Shown one piece after another: positions 37,059-49,172 of a stretch of DNA of 64,000 nt. The position numbers and the translations under genes are program-made. The stretch covers positions 2,481,001 to 2,545,000 of the forward strand of contig JAWUZG010000056.1 of the NCBI GenBank assembly GCA_036785705.1, in the 5' to 3' direction. The notes below the pieces were generated by a model that saw only the letters and a program-made list of their open reading frames with translations, was not told the DNA's origin and searched no databases. Position 1 is the first letter of the stretch, and each line of letters begins with the position of its first letter. This DNA is from Acanthornis magna (Eukaryota > Chordata > Aves > Passeriformes > Acanthizidae).

Positions 37059-37121
37059 ATCACAGAATCACAAAATTGATAGGCTTGGAAAGGAGCTCTG
37101 GAGATCATCCAGTCCAACCCC
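37059..37121 (-). mobile_element. Short CR1 3' tail, antisense
   Basis: AATCACAGAATCACAAAATT followed by GGCTTGGAAAGGAGCTCTGG and AGATCATCCAGTCCAACCCC is the reverse complement of the CR1 3' end (GGTTGGACTNGATGATCT ... TTCCAA ... GATTCTGTGATT). Only about 60 bases remain, which is typical of extreme 5' truncation. Confidence 0.85.
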
Positions 37122-40100
37122 AATATAAAATATCTAATTCCAGGCATAAAGTATGAATGCCTTTCCTTTGCTGTTCTCCTTAAAGTACTGTGTCATATCT
37201 ACAGCAAAAAGTGCTTTTTGGTTAATGAATTATTAAGCTTTCTAATTTTTTATGAGCATCTATTGGGATTGTGCTAGTGGAGTAAGCAAATAAAGTGTGT
37301 TCACTTTTATTTTACACTGACAGCTGTTTTGGGAGCAATAATACAATGCATTTAGTGCTGAAAATAGGAAATAGGAACAGCAGAGACTGGCTGACACTAC
37401 CAGGCTTCTTGGAAGTTGAAATAAAACTAGTAAGTGAATTTGCAATGGTATTCCCTTCCTTGACAGGAAGAAAGTATCAAGTATATTTACAAAAACCCTG
37501 TCTTTTTTAACAAAATATACCTAGTTTTGAAATCTTACAGTAAGTGCCAGTTCAATTGCCATCTGCTCTTATTCTGTCTGCCTTTTCCATCTGGATACAA
37601 ACATCCCTCCCTGGATAAACATAACTCCCTACTAACTCCCTAGTCCTCTAGCCCACCCCATCCACGGCAGCACTTGCACGATGATGTGAGCTGTGTCAGT
37701 TTGATCCAGAGTTGGCTGTGGCCCCGCTGCTTTACTGGCTGCAGGAGAAGGATGTGCTGAGCAGGCATTGAGCGAGAGTCCAGTGAAGATGTGTCCATTT
37801 AGAAAGGATGCAGCGGATGCTTTGGGGAAATGAGTTTCCATATCCAAAGCTGTTTGCATGCCTGCGTTGGCCTGTGGGGATAATCCTGACTAGCATCTGC
37901 TCTGGGGAGTGTAAATGTACAGAGGAGCTTGTCTTTATGTCTTTATGTTTCTAATGCTGACTAGTTATTAGATTTCTGAGAAATTATTAAATTTGAACAG
38001 TAGTTTGAATTTTGCAAGTTTCTGTTGGCTTTTTCCTCTTTTTTATTTAAGGGAAATTAGTCTGAGCTTTTCAGTTTCATGTGTTGTTGTTAAGTGTTAA
38101 ATTGATTTACTTTACTCTCCACCACAGTAACTGGAAATAAGGGCTCATTTTAGAATGCAGATTGCACCAAGGTTATGAGTTCCTCACCCACGGCAGAGGA
38201 GTCACTAACTGGTGCAAATATGTGGCTTGGCTGTGAGCCAAGAATTTCTGTGACCTAGGAACCTGGCTGCTCATTCCTTAATCTTTCCAGCATTCATGTT
38301 TCACCTCTTGATGGTTTTGCAACGCCGCAGAATAATGGAACATTTTTGTATGACAGATGTTAGTAGTTTTCTAAGGAGAAGGCTGGTGGGGGCTACAGCA
38401 GGTGTATGATGTATTCAGGTCTGTTCTTACACTTGACCCACTGGTGTTTTCACTGATCCCAGAATACTCTGTATCTCTGGAGGTGAAATTGTAAACTCTG
38501 ACCTCAGCCGTGGCTCATCAGGACAGCAATGCCAGGATGGTGCTTGGGCATCCATACTGAGCCAAAGCCTTGGCAGAGCCCCTTGGGGACCTCTGAAATA
38601 GATGCTTGTACCTGTGCAATAGATACCTCTCCTTTTTCCAGCTCGCTGGGACTACACCTCTCTGAAGGACTGAGGCTTTGTTGGTACCAAACATGTGAAT
38701 GAAAACTATTGCAGGAGCCATGTCAATGGCTACTGAATCATCTGTGTCTTACTTGATGAACACCTACTTGAGTAAATCACATTCAGACCAAAGAAATTTC
38801 ACCTGTACCTTTTCCTTCTGATGTAATTTGTAGTGCAGATTTCAAATGCCTGGCACTATCAAGTTTAATGTGAGAGTAAAGGAATGGAGCCTGCTGGGTT
38901 TAAATTAATCCCACCAAAATTGCTTTTATACATAAAATGCTATATAAGTATTTTGTGTGATGATTTACTCCTCCTCCACCTCTATGCTTCCATTGATTCC
39001 CTTAGTTTCCTTCTATTTTTCCTTAAGGTAAAGGTCCCAGTCTCTTCCTCCAGTTCAATCTGGTCAGCTTTGTCCTGTGATTGAGTAAGAGACAGGGTAG
39101 CCAAAAGACCAGGCTAGTGCATCCAGAATCATTAATTCAGTCAGTCAAACAAATGGGAGGCAAGAGAACAAGAAACAGTGACCAATTGGTCACATGGCAG
39201 GGGATCTGCCCTGGAGCATGGAACACACTGAGTTCAGCCCCTGAGCTGCATGGTCACAAATGCCATAATGATTTCTTAGCATGGCCCTGGCTGTGGTAGC
39301 TCATGCCAGCCTGCTGAGCAAGCTTGGCCAGGCTTCTTGAGATTCACAGATAAGATTTATTCCTGAAGCCTGACCTACATGAGTGTGTATCTAAATGTGT
39401 GAAAGCTGTGATTTGATGGCAAGCAATGAAAGGTCATAGAAAAAGCAGGCAATGCATTTAAATCAAAATGATGAAGCTGGGTAATTTCATTAGCAACAGT
39501 TGTATTTACTGGAAGTCACAGATGGTGCAGTTTAGCTTATGGCCAATTTGTTAAGACAAAATAAGTATAAAGAAAGAAATATTCCAAGTGAGAGGTGGTT
39601 AAAAATTAAATAGGCACCAGATGGCTCAAGATTGTCCTTCATAGAAATTTGGTGAAAGAAGACATAAACAATCCAAAAGCATTTCTGAATGGGACACTTA
39701 CAGGCTGGCTAGGCCTTTATCAGAACTAGGTTTAAAAGCAGAGCAATTAAACTTCCCTCGTGTGTTAACATTTGACATCCCAGCAAAATGTTCTACACGA
39801 ACTTTCAAATTTTTTTTATCTGATATGTTCTTTAAAACTGAGAAGATAAATGAAATAAGCAATAAATGTTTCAGTCTTCAGCTACCTTTAAAATAACCTC
39901 AGTTTTATTTAAAATGAGAAGTTTAACTGTGCCGAGTATGTTTATACATCTAGATGTATGCATGTACACAAGCCTTTATGCTCAGAAAAATGGCAATATT
40001 TTAGTTCTTGCTTGCTTTGGAGAAATGTTAGCAATTGTTACAGGTCCCTGATGATAGGTTACAGTCCTGGAGTGTATTCCAGGGGATACAAGTTCCTTTT

Positions 40101-40387
40101 CTGGGCTGCAGTGCAATTATTTTCCTGGCCCTGGAAAAACTCACTTTCCACATTTATCCACTTTATCTATTCACTAGCACCTATGGTGAGTTTTGGGAGT
40201 CAAAAGCTATTAATATTTTTTGCTTAGTGTGGAGAACTGCTAAAGCTGAGCATTAGCGCCGACACCTTTGAACTCTCTTGTAAAACAAATAGCAATACTG
40301 ATTCCCCATGTTTTTAAGTGGATAATATGATTTTATTTTATAAAGTGCTTTGATTCTGTTTTCCACTCATGGGCGTGTTTTCTCCAT
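37122..40387. other. Intergenic, no gene seen
   Basis: Unique sequence with short open frames only (all under 90 codons). Nothing recognisable as an exon. Confidence 0.7.
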
Positions 40388-40452
40388 AATAAAATGCATC
40401 CCTGTGCAATACTAGGACATTTAACAGTCTAAAAAAAAAAAAAAAAAAAAAA
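40388..40452 (+). repeat. AATAAA followed by A22 tract
   Basis: AATAAA at 40388-40393 lies 37 bases before an uninterrupted run of 22 adenines (40431-40452). The arrangement resembles the tail of a retroposed transcript. No open frame or recognisable parent gene is seen upstream and I could not find a clear target-site duplication, so a plain homopolymer microsatellite is equally possible. Confidence 0.5.
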
Positions 40453-43400
40453 GTAAAAGCATTACAAATGATTCCAAGGAAAAGGAGTCAGCATGTGCTC
40501 TGTGGTTTTATATGGAGCACTAGATATAGGTGATATCAGAGACACAGCAGAAATCTCTTTAAAGCAAGCAGCATGTATGGAACTGGTTTTCCCAGGAGTG
40601 GGAGGGGGGGAGGGAAAAAAGGAAAAGCAAAGAAAAACAGCCTTGAATGAGAGAGGCAGCTGGAGACTGTGTTGACTAATTAATGAGCAACATACACTTA
40701 AGAGCTTTTACTCATCCTGCACTAGCTTTGCACATTTTCTACTGCATGTTACAATCTCTGGGTATGAAAGCTCAGCAAGTGGTGCCTGCTTGCAGGGAAA
40801 AGGCTACACTTGAAAAAGATGGCTGTACTCACTGAGGGGAAATGAAAACATTTACAAATGTCCTGGAGAAGCCTGGAACAGTCCAGATGGGGACCATGAT
40901 TTGAAGAATTTCACAATTAAATGAACTTAAAAGAAAATCAGAAATGATCCAGGAATAATTTTCCCATGTGTCAAGGTAATAGTAACACACATGCACCAGC
41001 CACAGCCTTGCCAGGGAAATACATTCTTCCTAAGAAAGAGGTTTTTTTTGTTTTGTTTTCAGCTGACAGAGTTGCACCTATAAACAGGAAGGTGAGTCCT
41101 AATCGTGGTTTTGTGTTGAGAAAGACCATCCATGTAAGGGTAATAATGGTTTTTTGAAATTATTCTTTAAAGACAAAAATACAAGAAAGGATTTTGCTGA
41201 CCTTGACTAGAAATAGCACAGACTTTATTGTATGTATCTGCAGGGCTTTCCATGTGGAAGGAGAAAGGGGGAAGGGTGGAAAGGCAGGCTAGGAGGAAAT
41301 CAGGATCTCTAAAGTGTGCACTCTGAAAACTTTGTATTGAGCTGCTGCCTTTTAGTTATTGATAGTCTGCAAAATGGCTCAATCTCAGTGGCCAGGCAGT
41401 GAGCCTTTTGCTGTATTTCTGAAAATCTGTCCCTTTGTGCCCGAGTTAGACCTGCTCTGATTGCACTCAGGAGTGGTGAGCCCCAGCAGTCCCTGCTCTG
41501 GTGAATCCTGACCCTGCCAGTTCTGCACCTGCTGCCCTGTCCTGTCACCCTCGCTGTTCAGCAGGTGATCCTAGTTCAGAAACATGGTTCTCTTGCGTGC
41601 TTATAGGCAAACCCAAATGTTCCTGACATCACAATCAACTTGGGTTTGGGGCTGGAGACCAACCCCAGTTACAGAAACTGTGCTCAGTGTGATTTGTTGC
41701 TCCCTGTGTTTAAAGCTGATGGTGTTCCATAGTCAGGCAGCTCCTTGTTGCCAAGACCCTTTGTCAGCAAAATGTAGGGACAGTAGCACAGGTGGTGGAA
41801 AAAGGAGAAAAAGGCTTATGGGTGAATGACAAGACGAGCTGGGGCTTTGTAGGTAGTTGAACAAATGCTGATGCTCTGAAATTTGTGTCAACCTCTTGTT
41901 AAATGTGGCAGAAACACTACAGCAGAGAAAGTATGAAACTTGCAAATTACATCTAAGAAATTTGTAAATGGAATGAATTTTCAAATGTACATCCAATTTT
42001 CTACCATAGCTGTTTCATGATTAGGCAGATCAGATGCTTGTAAGTTTAAAAAAAAAATGTTGGAGGTGAATTTAAACTAATTGAGAACTCATGTGAGTGA
42101 TACATTCTGCGTATCAGCAGAGAACAACTGAGGCTTAGTTGTAAACAGCTGGGAAATGCTGTTACCCACTGTGTGTGTAAGGGTATTAGAGGTGGTGTTC
42201 CTGTTCTGGTGTTCACTTGTGTTACTTTCTGGTTTTGCAATCCTCTGTGGTTTAAACTATGTGTGGATTGTTAACCCTTGATATTCAATATAGTGCACAA
42301 CAATTCTTGATTCTTCTGTTTTTCTTACTGCATATTTGAGTAGTCAACAAACTTGTTTAGCTGACCAGTTTTATTGTGCTGTCTTGTAAAAGTCTGTTAG
42401 ATGAGTATGGATTTTTCTTGCAAGCCTAGGCCTTTAAAAGCTTTTATTTTGGAGTTTTTGTTTTCAGGTATCTGTCCTCTGTACCAATATGGTAATATAA
42501 GGTAGAACTCTTCTTATAAAGACCAAAGGAAAAGATAATTTGAGAACTTTGTGTATTGCATTGAAAAACTTCTTCACAATTAGTTGCCAACAGTAGTGTT
42601 TGGCTCGTGCAGTCAAAACTTAAGGGAAAAAATGCATCATTGTGGTAGTTATTCAGACTGCCTTGTGGGTAGTATCATAACAAGTCCCATTCTGTGCCAG
42701 GAGAATAAAACTCTATTTAAATCTGTTAAACTGAAATCACCTGAAAAGAGTTATTGTCCAATCCATCATTCCCAGAGGTGCTTACAAGCAGCATGCTGTG
42801 GCAGGAGCTCTCTGTTATAGGCAGAAGAAGGTTCAGGAGCCTGACTGAGGAGCTCAATTTAGGTGAGTTATATGAAGGCATTTTTGTGATTACTTTGCTA
42901 GCATGTGGGATATGTGCATGTTGCTGAAAACAGCAGGGGATTTCATATACATCTCATTTACCTGGTCCTGTGTGGATTCTTGGGCAAGGAAAGCCTTTCC
43001 TGGTGGATGTTTAGTCCTGCAATAATTGTTCTGCTCAAAACTGACTTTGAAGAGTTCTTAACTTTGGATTACTGACTCTGTCAATACCAATTAGAGCCAA
43101 GATTTACAAAAAGGTTTTTTTTCCTTTTTCTCAGCAGATGAATTCTGATTCTGTCCTTGGTGGTCTTCAAGTATCAGCTTTGATCAATCTTTCTATAGGC
43201 TTGTGTGGCTGAAGTCTGCTCAGTTTTACTGACCTGAAACTTGTGAGTTTGTTTGTCACTGAAGCCCTACCTGTGAGCACATGAGCAAAGTGATCTGTAA
43301 AACTGAACAGTTATCTAAAACATCACTTGTGTTTGGAGTTTTGCATTAATTGGCTAATTTTCACTAGCTTTGTGTTCAGCCACTGCTGATATATATAAGA

Positions 43401-44260
43401 CCAGTACCAGGTTTGGAGTCAAAGGAGCACACAGGACCTGGAAACCATAGCCTGAAAATCTTGCAGGTCCAACTTTGCTCTCTCAGGGGCTGACTCAAGC
43501 TCAGTTATAACCCCCCCATTCCTCAGAATTCATCCTAGGAACCAGTTCAGAACTGGCAACAGTATCTAGGAACATAAGAGATGGAAAACCTTGATAAAAG
43601 AAAATTCACAATACATTTCATAAATAGAAATGTATTTACAACATCAGTTTTCCAAAGCCCATAGAACACAGTGTTTGAGAAATTACAGCAGTGCTTAGAT
43701 GGAGTTAGATTGATCCAGGAAAATAAAATTTGTAGCAGTTGAAACCAGGTGGGAAGTTAGAGCCAGGCAGAATAAGAAGGCAGCTCATGTTCTTAGGTTG
43801 TACTGGCACATTCTTGCCCCTGCCCATATCTCAGGAAGGCTGATGGGTTAATGAAAAGTTCATGAAGAAGCATCTGGATCCAAATTCTGGAGCGACCTGC
43901 TTTGCTCCAGGGATTTGGGAAGCCACACAACTTAGAGCTCAGCATGAGCTCCCAGGTTCACTTTACCCCTCCTGTTCAACAGAAGGGTTAATGTATTTTT
44001 CTTCTCTGGAGGTGTATGCATTTCAATAGTGCACCATGATTTGATTTGATTAGTTTGTGGTTTTCTCCAGTTAATTCTTTTTCAGGATGAGAAGATCAAA
44101 TTCCTAATGACAAACTATCCAGCAGGAGTTGTGTGGCAATGTGTGAGCTGGTAGATACAACAGCAACTAAGAGCTGTCAGCCAGCCATAAAAACTGACAT
44201 GTGATACTTAGTACTTTAAGAGCAATTTACATCTTCTAAGGACCATACTATATAAACACT
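40453..44260. other. Intergenic, no gene seen
   Basis: Unique sequence. It holds the G-quadruplex motif at 40600-40614 and no gene-like frame (longest 87 codons). A TATATAAG at 43392-43399 has no supporting promoter context. Confidence 0.7.
40600..40614 (+). promoter_or_regulatory. G-quadruplex-forming motif
   Basis: GGGAGGGGGGGAGGG fits G3-N1-G3-N1-G3-N1-G3 with single-base loops, the most stable class by rule. It is followed by an A/G-rich stretch to about 40640. Structure formation is predicted, not shown. Confidence 0.5.
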
Positions 44261-44313
44261 AATTAATCTCTAATTAACTTATCTATATGTATTAGCCAAT
44301 TAATCTCTAATTA
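44261..44313 (+). promoter_or_regulatory. Duplicated TAAT/ATTA (homeodomain-type) element
   Basis: The 16-mer AATTAATCTCTAATTA occurs exactly at 44261-44276 and 44298-44313, offset 37 bp, each extended by TTAATTA- or CTAATTAG-like flanks. At least four TAATTA/ATTAAT cores fall within 53 bases. The repeat is seen directly. A role as a homeobox-responsive enhancer is inference, made plausible by the gene-desert setting. Confidence 0.4.
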
Positions 44314-47300
44314 GTTTATTTGCAGATTCTTTCACATTGGGAACTAATTTAGGTGAGGCGTAAACCTCCTGGGACTAGTTCTGATCTCTTGAAGAGGTGT
44401 AAGTCAGGAGGATGTATAAATCCATTCTAATGCAGGCATAGGGATACAGCAGTGAAGAACTGCTCCAAGGAATGTATAAATAAGGCTCTTTGTGAGTTCA
44501 GAGAGAGATGCTGTGCAGTGGTGAGAAGCAACATCAAAATGCTCAGAATTAATTAGCCAATGTTGATGGGGTTTGATTACAGAGTTTGGTTATTTTTAAA
44601 ATTTATTTCTTCACAGGGTAACATATTACTAGAAGAGTATTAATAGGAGTGTACAAAAGTGACTACCAAGCCTGAGCTGGCAAACTTAGAGCTACTGCAC
44701 CTGTTGTGAGTAGAGCTCAGTGAGAGGAGGAGAGTGGGGAAGGAAAAAACCATAATTTTTGACATGGAAGTTTTGTTCTGTCTCCCCTCATCCCTCTTAT
44801 CATGGCTGAAAATACCCTTTAGAGCGATACTTCCAATGCACCTTTGGCCTAATAATCCCAGGTCTTAAGCTCAGTTATATTTTAGAGTGATAGAAACAAA
44901 ACCACGTCTGGTTTTCAGGGGTGGCAAAGGCACCGTGTGCTTTGCGGAGTTATCCTGCTGTGTGATTAAATGTGAGGGGAGGAGCTCATTTCTCCAGCAT
45001 TTGAAGAGGCTGTAACTGATGTGACTGGCTCCACGATGACCATTTCCAGTTTCTTTGCCATGTACAGCATGGCTGAAACCATTCAGAAGCAACCCCTCCA
45101 TAGTGATGCTGCCCGGCTCTGCCCCCTTTGAGCAGCAGCGAGGCCAATGTGCCAGCAGGAGGGAGGAAGGGTGGCTCAGCTCCAGCTCCTGAGGATGTCC
45201 AGGAGCATTTTGTGTCTTCAGGTCACTAAATGCAAATAGAAAGTCCTGGGCACAACTGCTATGTGCCATTTTATTTCCTGTGCCATTAGGAGAGAAAGAT
45301 CTGTTCTTAGAGAGTTAGTGCTCCTCGTCTCGCTTGTACTGAGATGGTGAAATCAGCTGAAGCAGCTGGACTAGCCCTTCCTAGGACTGCAGGGACTAGA
45401 CTGCCAAATGCTGACACTGGTCATGAAACTGCTGCTTTATTTAGATGTCCTTGCAGCACAGAGCTCTCTGACATCATGTTTATAGCCTGCATGCAATAGA
45501 AATAGAAGAAATCGTATATATTTTTGAAGGTAGTGTTCAGATTCAGTTGTAATAATTCACTGTGTTGCTTCAGGGCTTCCCTACTGCTTTGGGCATAAAG
45601 CTGTATTATAAATTACAGCACACAAAGCTGAGTTTGACCTACCAGTTGATGCATAATAAACTGACTTAATTCTGAATATTAACTACATATTGTGGCCTAG
45701 AGGTTTTTTCCTCTCTAAGTGTAGTACTGAATTATACAAGAATCTTTTTCTCGTGGGTGAAACCTAAATATAAATACATTCCTAGTATTAATACCACACA
45801 GAAAGGTGCCAATGGCAGAATATTTTCATCCTAAATATTTCTTATGGTAACAGAAAATAATTTCTGAATATTGCCAAGTACAGGACATAATTATTGAGAC
45901 TTTTCAATAAGTAAGCATCAGGAGATGATGAATATCTGAAGGATTTTTTTTAGTTGTCACTGGGCACAGAGGAATACTCTGGCTGCAGTGGCATATTGTT
46001 CCTTGGGGTGTCCAGACCTGCCTTTCCAACATGTATTTTAATGGGTCCTAGCTCAGGTCTAGAATTTTGCCTTAGGCTGAAGTTTATGATAAACAATTTC
46101 AGCCCTGGTGAAGATGTCTAAAATAAAAAAGATATGGTCAAACCATCTGAGAATTTAAATTCCACTCACAACATTTTTGCAATGGATCAATAATACATGA
46201 TACTATAATCTGCAATATACTTTCCCACCAATACAACTAGAGATGTGTCTTAAGAGACTGAATCAAAATATGCTCATTTTATGTGAAAACATTGCTGCAG
46301 AAAGCTACAGACTAGTGCTTCAGATTACTTCATAAGTATTTAACAAAACACGAAGGATTGTGAAAAATCCTGGGCTCCTATATTTTTTCATTAAAAAAAG
46401 TCCTCACATTATACTAGAGGTAAATGTGTATAGATTATATATAGGATTTTCCGTGAAATTCTTAAGCATTTGAAGGATTTTTCCAAAAGAAGTAAAATAG
46501 TAATATGTGGTACAGGTATTTTGTATCTATTTTATGAATTTTATACTTTTTGTAGACAGTTATTTGCTATTTTTTCTTCTCAACTATTCATCAGTCTAAT
46601 CAGACTTCTAAGATCTGTGGCTACAACAGTATAATTTAGCTTTTGGGGTTTGTTTGTTTGTTTTTATAGTTTCTCTGGTGGTGTTCAGAGCCAGAGTTAT
46701 GCTCTGCCAGCAGGAGGCACGAGCTGAGCTCTGAACTGCATTAAGTGTCAGGCCTTATCTCATTTTACAGGATGGTGCCGTGGGAAGCTGTGACCTCTTC
46801 CCATGCCCAGATCTACCAGGTGGTGGATCTTCCCTGGGGATCTCCTTAAATCTGTCACTATTCTAAAAAACCCCTCACATTGGGGCAGTCTAAAATTCTC
46901 CAAAATGCTGGGTGGAAGATTAAAGAATTTGAGTGGATGTTCTTCCTTATGGCAGCTCAAAAGGAGAGATGAGGAGACTTGTTTTTTCCTCTGCTGCCCC
47001 TCTGCTTTGGGGGAAAAGGAAATAGAGAGGAAGAGTGTGCAGTTGGTCTGCTTGAAATCTTCCCCTTCTCTGTCCTCCTTGCTGAGGAAGACTGAAAATT
47101 CCAGATCCCCAAGCTCTGCCCTCTAGCAAGGTCCAAAGCTGTGGGATCAGCCTGGGTGGGCAATAAGCAGATTTAACAATTTAATCTGAGATATCTGGCC
47201 ATCATTTCTCTTCAGGTACCATAGTGGTTACCAATACCAGCCAGCTTTTTGTTTATTCTTGCTTTAAACAGTTCAGGTGGGACACAGGTGATGCAAATTC

Positions 47301-48780
47301 CTCCTGAATGCTAAAAAGCATTCGAAAAGTTGTGATTCAAGAGTACATCAAATACAAAGTCATCAGAAAACTGATTTTAAGGAAAAAAAAGGCTAATTTG
47401 AAAATATTCTGAATATAGTCTTGAATCAGCTTTTAACTACTTAGATTTCACACACACGCAGTATTTCTGTCTGTACAAGTTCTTACAATATTTTATTCTG
47501 GAATTAAACCCAGTGATATTATCTCATTTTCAGTAGAGTCCTGGTGAGAAGCATACGACAAACAGCAGTATCCCCAATCATTTCCAGATACACACTTCAT
47601 CCATCATAAATATTTAAAATTCAATCATCAATCAAAACAACTGCATACTTCCTTCAAGTGATCAGCCACTAATAGCTAAGAACTCTGTTTTTTTTAAAAA
47701 ACCAAAATCAACAACAGCTCAACAAGTGGTTTTTACAGACTTCCCCCTGCTCGAGCCCTTCTTTCTGTTTGCAGAAGGGAGAATCACAGGGTAGCTCCAT
47801 CTTCTAACAATCCTCCAAGTAGCAGTGAAGTTAACTTGACATCTGGGAATTCTTTCTAGGGGTTGTTCCCAATTGCAGCGATGTTTTGGAGCCAGGATCT
47901 GGGTTTTCAACTAGGTACTTGACGAAGAAATGATGCTATGAATGATTCCATGTTTTTTCTTGTCAGGGAACACAAGGAGAATATTTTATTGTGTTTATGT
48001 AACCATGAGAGCAGAAAAACTGAAAAAGAGATGTAGCCAAAGTTAAAAAAAAACCAAACCCAAACAAACTTCTTTTATTTTTAGACTGAAAGTGGAAAAT
48101 ACATTAAAAAAAAGACCCCCGAAGTCTGCCCATTTGAGTACTTCAAACTCAGTGCAGTTACTTTGCAGGAATGAAGGGTTCTTGGCTTTGCTTTTAATTC
48201 TAGCTTGCAGTCACTGTTACTTTAAACCTGAAGCTTATGCCTGGCAAATTTTGAGTGAAGCTCATCAGTGGCAGCAGGATAAAACTGTAGTGATGAGTTC
48301 TTGTCTTGGCTCCTTCTTGCCTGGCAGGGTAGGGTGTTGGTTTGTTCTTTTATTTATTACATGTTGGCAATTGCATTTATAAGAAAATAACAGCTGATAT
48401 TTATGTGATATCTGAATATATGGAGCTTGTTACAGTCAGATTTCATCTGTTTGTGCATTTATTTAAAATTGTATGTGTGAGGCATCTGATGGTGTGACTG
48501 AATCTACTCTTGAGCGCATTCCAGAAGGGCTGGGATTATCTCATATCCTGGATGGTGAAGAGACAGACTCTCCTCGAGTATATGCGGCCATATCTTTTAG
48601 CCATAAGTCCTTATTTTTGCACTGTTCCAATGCAGAGCCTGCGTTCAGTCCCAAGATTCTGTAGTTTCCAGGCATATGATGGAGTTAGTGAGGCATAAAG
48701 GGAGCTCATGTCCTTATCTTCTGTTTCCTCTCTTGCCAGAGAAGAATCCAGCAAGTTACTGACATGGAGCAAGTCTGTAC
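44314..48780. other. Intergenic, no gene seen
   Basis: Mostly unique AT-rich sequence. A perfect TATAAATA at 44475-44482 has no downstream gene. A (GTTT)n run lies near 46650-46664, just before the CTCF-like site. Open frames reach 132 codons (minus strand, 44871-45269) without any recognisable domain. Confidence 0.7.
46707..46720 (+). promoter_or_regulatory. CTCF-like core motif
   Basis: CCAGCAGGAGGCAC matches the CTCF core CCASYAGRKGGCRS at 13 of 14 positions; the mismatch is A at the K position. A weaker reverse-orientation match (TGCCCTCTAGC) lies about 0.4 kb downstream near 47118. In-window evidence is motif only. Confidence 0.4.
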
Positions 48781-48789
48781 AAATAAAGG

Positions 48790-49057
48790 AAAGGTGGTGT
48801 TTGCAGAGCAGTGAAGGCTTTTCCCTGCAGTTGTGCTTCCCCCGTGCCAGGAGCATTGTGGATGCCCTGTTCCCCTGCCCCAGGCCCATGGATGCCCCTG
48901 CCTGTGCCCTTCCCAGGGCAGGAGATCGTAGGAGTGAGTGCCTGCCAGCTCCTGGGCAGCACAAATGCAATGGGGGTGCTCCTTTGGGAGATAGTCCTCT
49001 TTGGAGCCGTTCACCAGTACTGGTGCCTGGAGATCTTTGCAAATCATGCCCTAGCAA
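48790..49057. other. GC-rich block of unknown nature
   Basis: This block is clearly richer in C and G than the flanks, with repeated GCCC/CCTGCC words (for example CCCCTGCCCCAGGCCCATGG). It is open in several frames on both strands (up to 169 codons minus, 48611-49120), which is an effect of few stops in GC-rich DNA and not evidence of coding. It could be an old retroelement piece or a non-coding exon; I cannot match it to a family. Confidence 0.4.
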
Positions 49058-49079
49058 ATATATATATATATATATATAT
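49058..49079. repeat. (AT)11 microsatellite
   Basis: Uninterrupted alternating A and T from 49058 to 49079, at the edge of the GC-rich block. Confidence 0.95.
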
Positions 49080-49092
49080 GAAATATAGAACA

Positions 49093-49172
49093 GCCTAACT
49101 GGAGAAATGACTTCTCTCATCCCAGATGAACTGCCTAGCTGGGGAATTGACTTCCACTGGATCTGATGATGT
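49093..49172 (+). repeat. Imperfect 40-bp tandem duplication
   Basis: GCCTAACTGGAGAAATGACT (49093 on) recurs as GCCTAGCTGGGGAATTGACT (49133 on), 17 of 20 identical, offset 40 bp. Similarity then fades, so the duplication is old or partial. Confidence 0.65.

Noticed and set aside
43392..43399. TATATAAG core-promoter-like word
   Set aside because: No downstream transcript structure can be seen.
44475..44482. Perfect TATAAATA box
   Set aside because: No initiator, CpG island or exon follows, and TATA-like words are frequent in AT-rich DNA.
48611..49120. 169-codon minus-strand open frame, with overlapping open frames on the + strand
   Set aside because: It lies over the GC-rich block where stops are rare in all frames, runs through the (AT)n repeat as a YIYIYIY-like stretch, and shows no domain.
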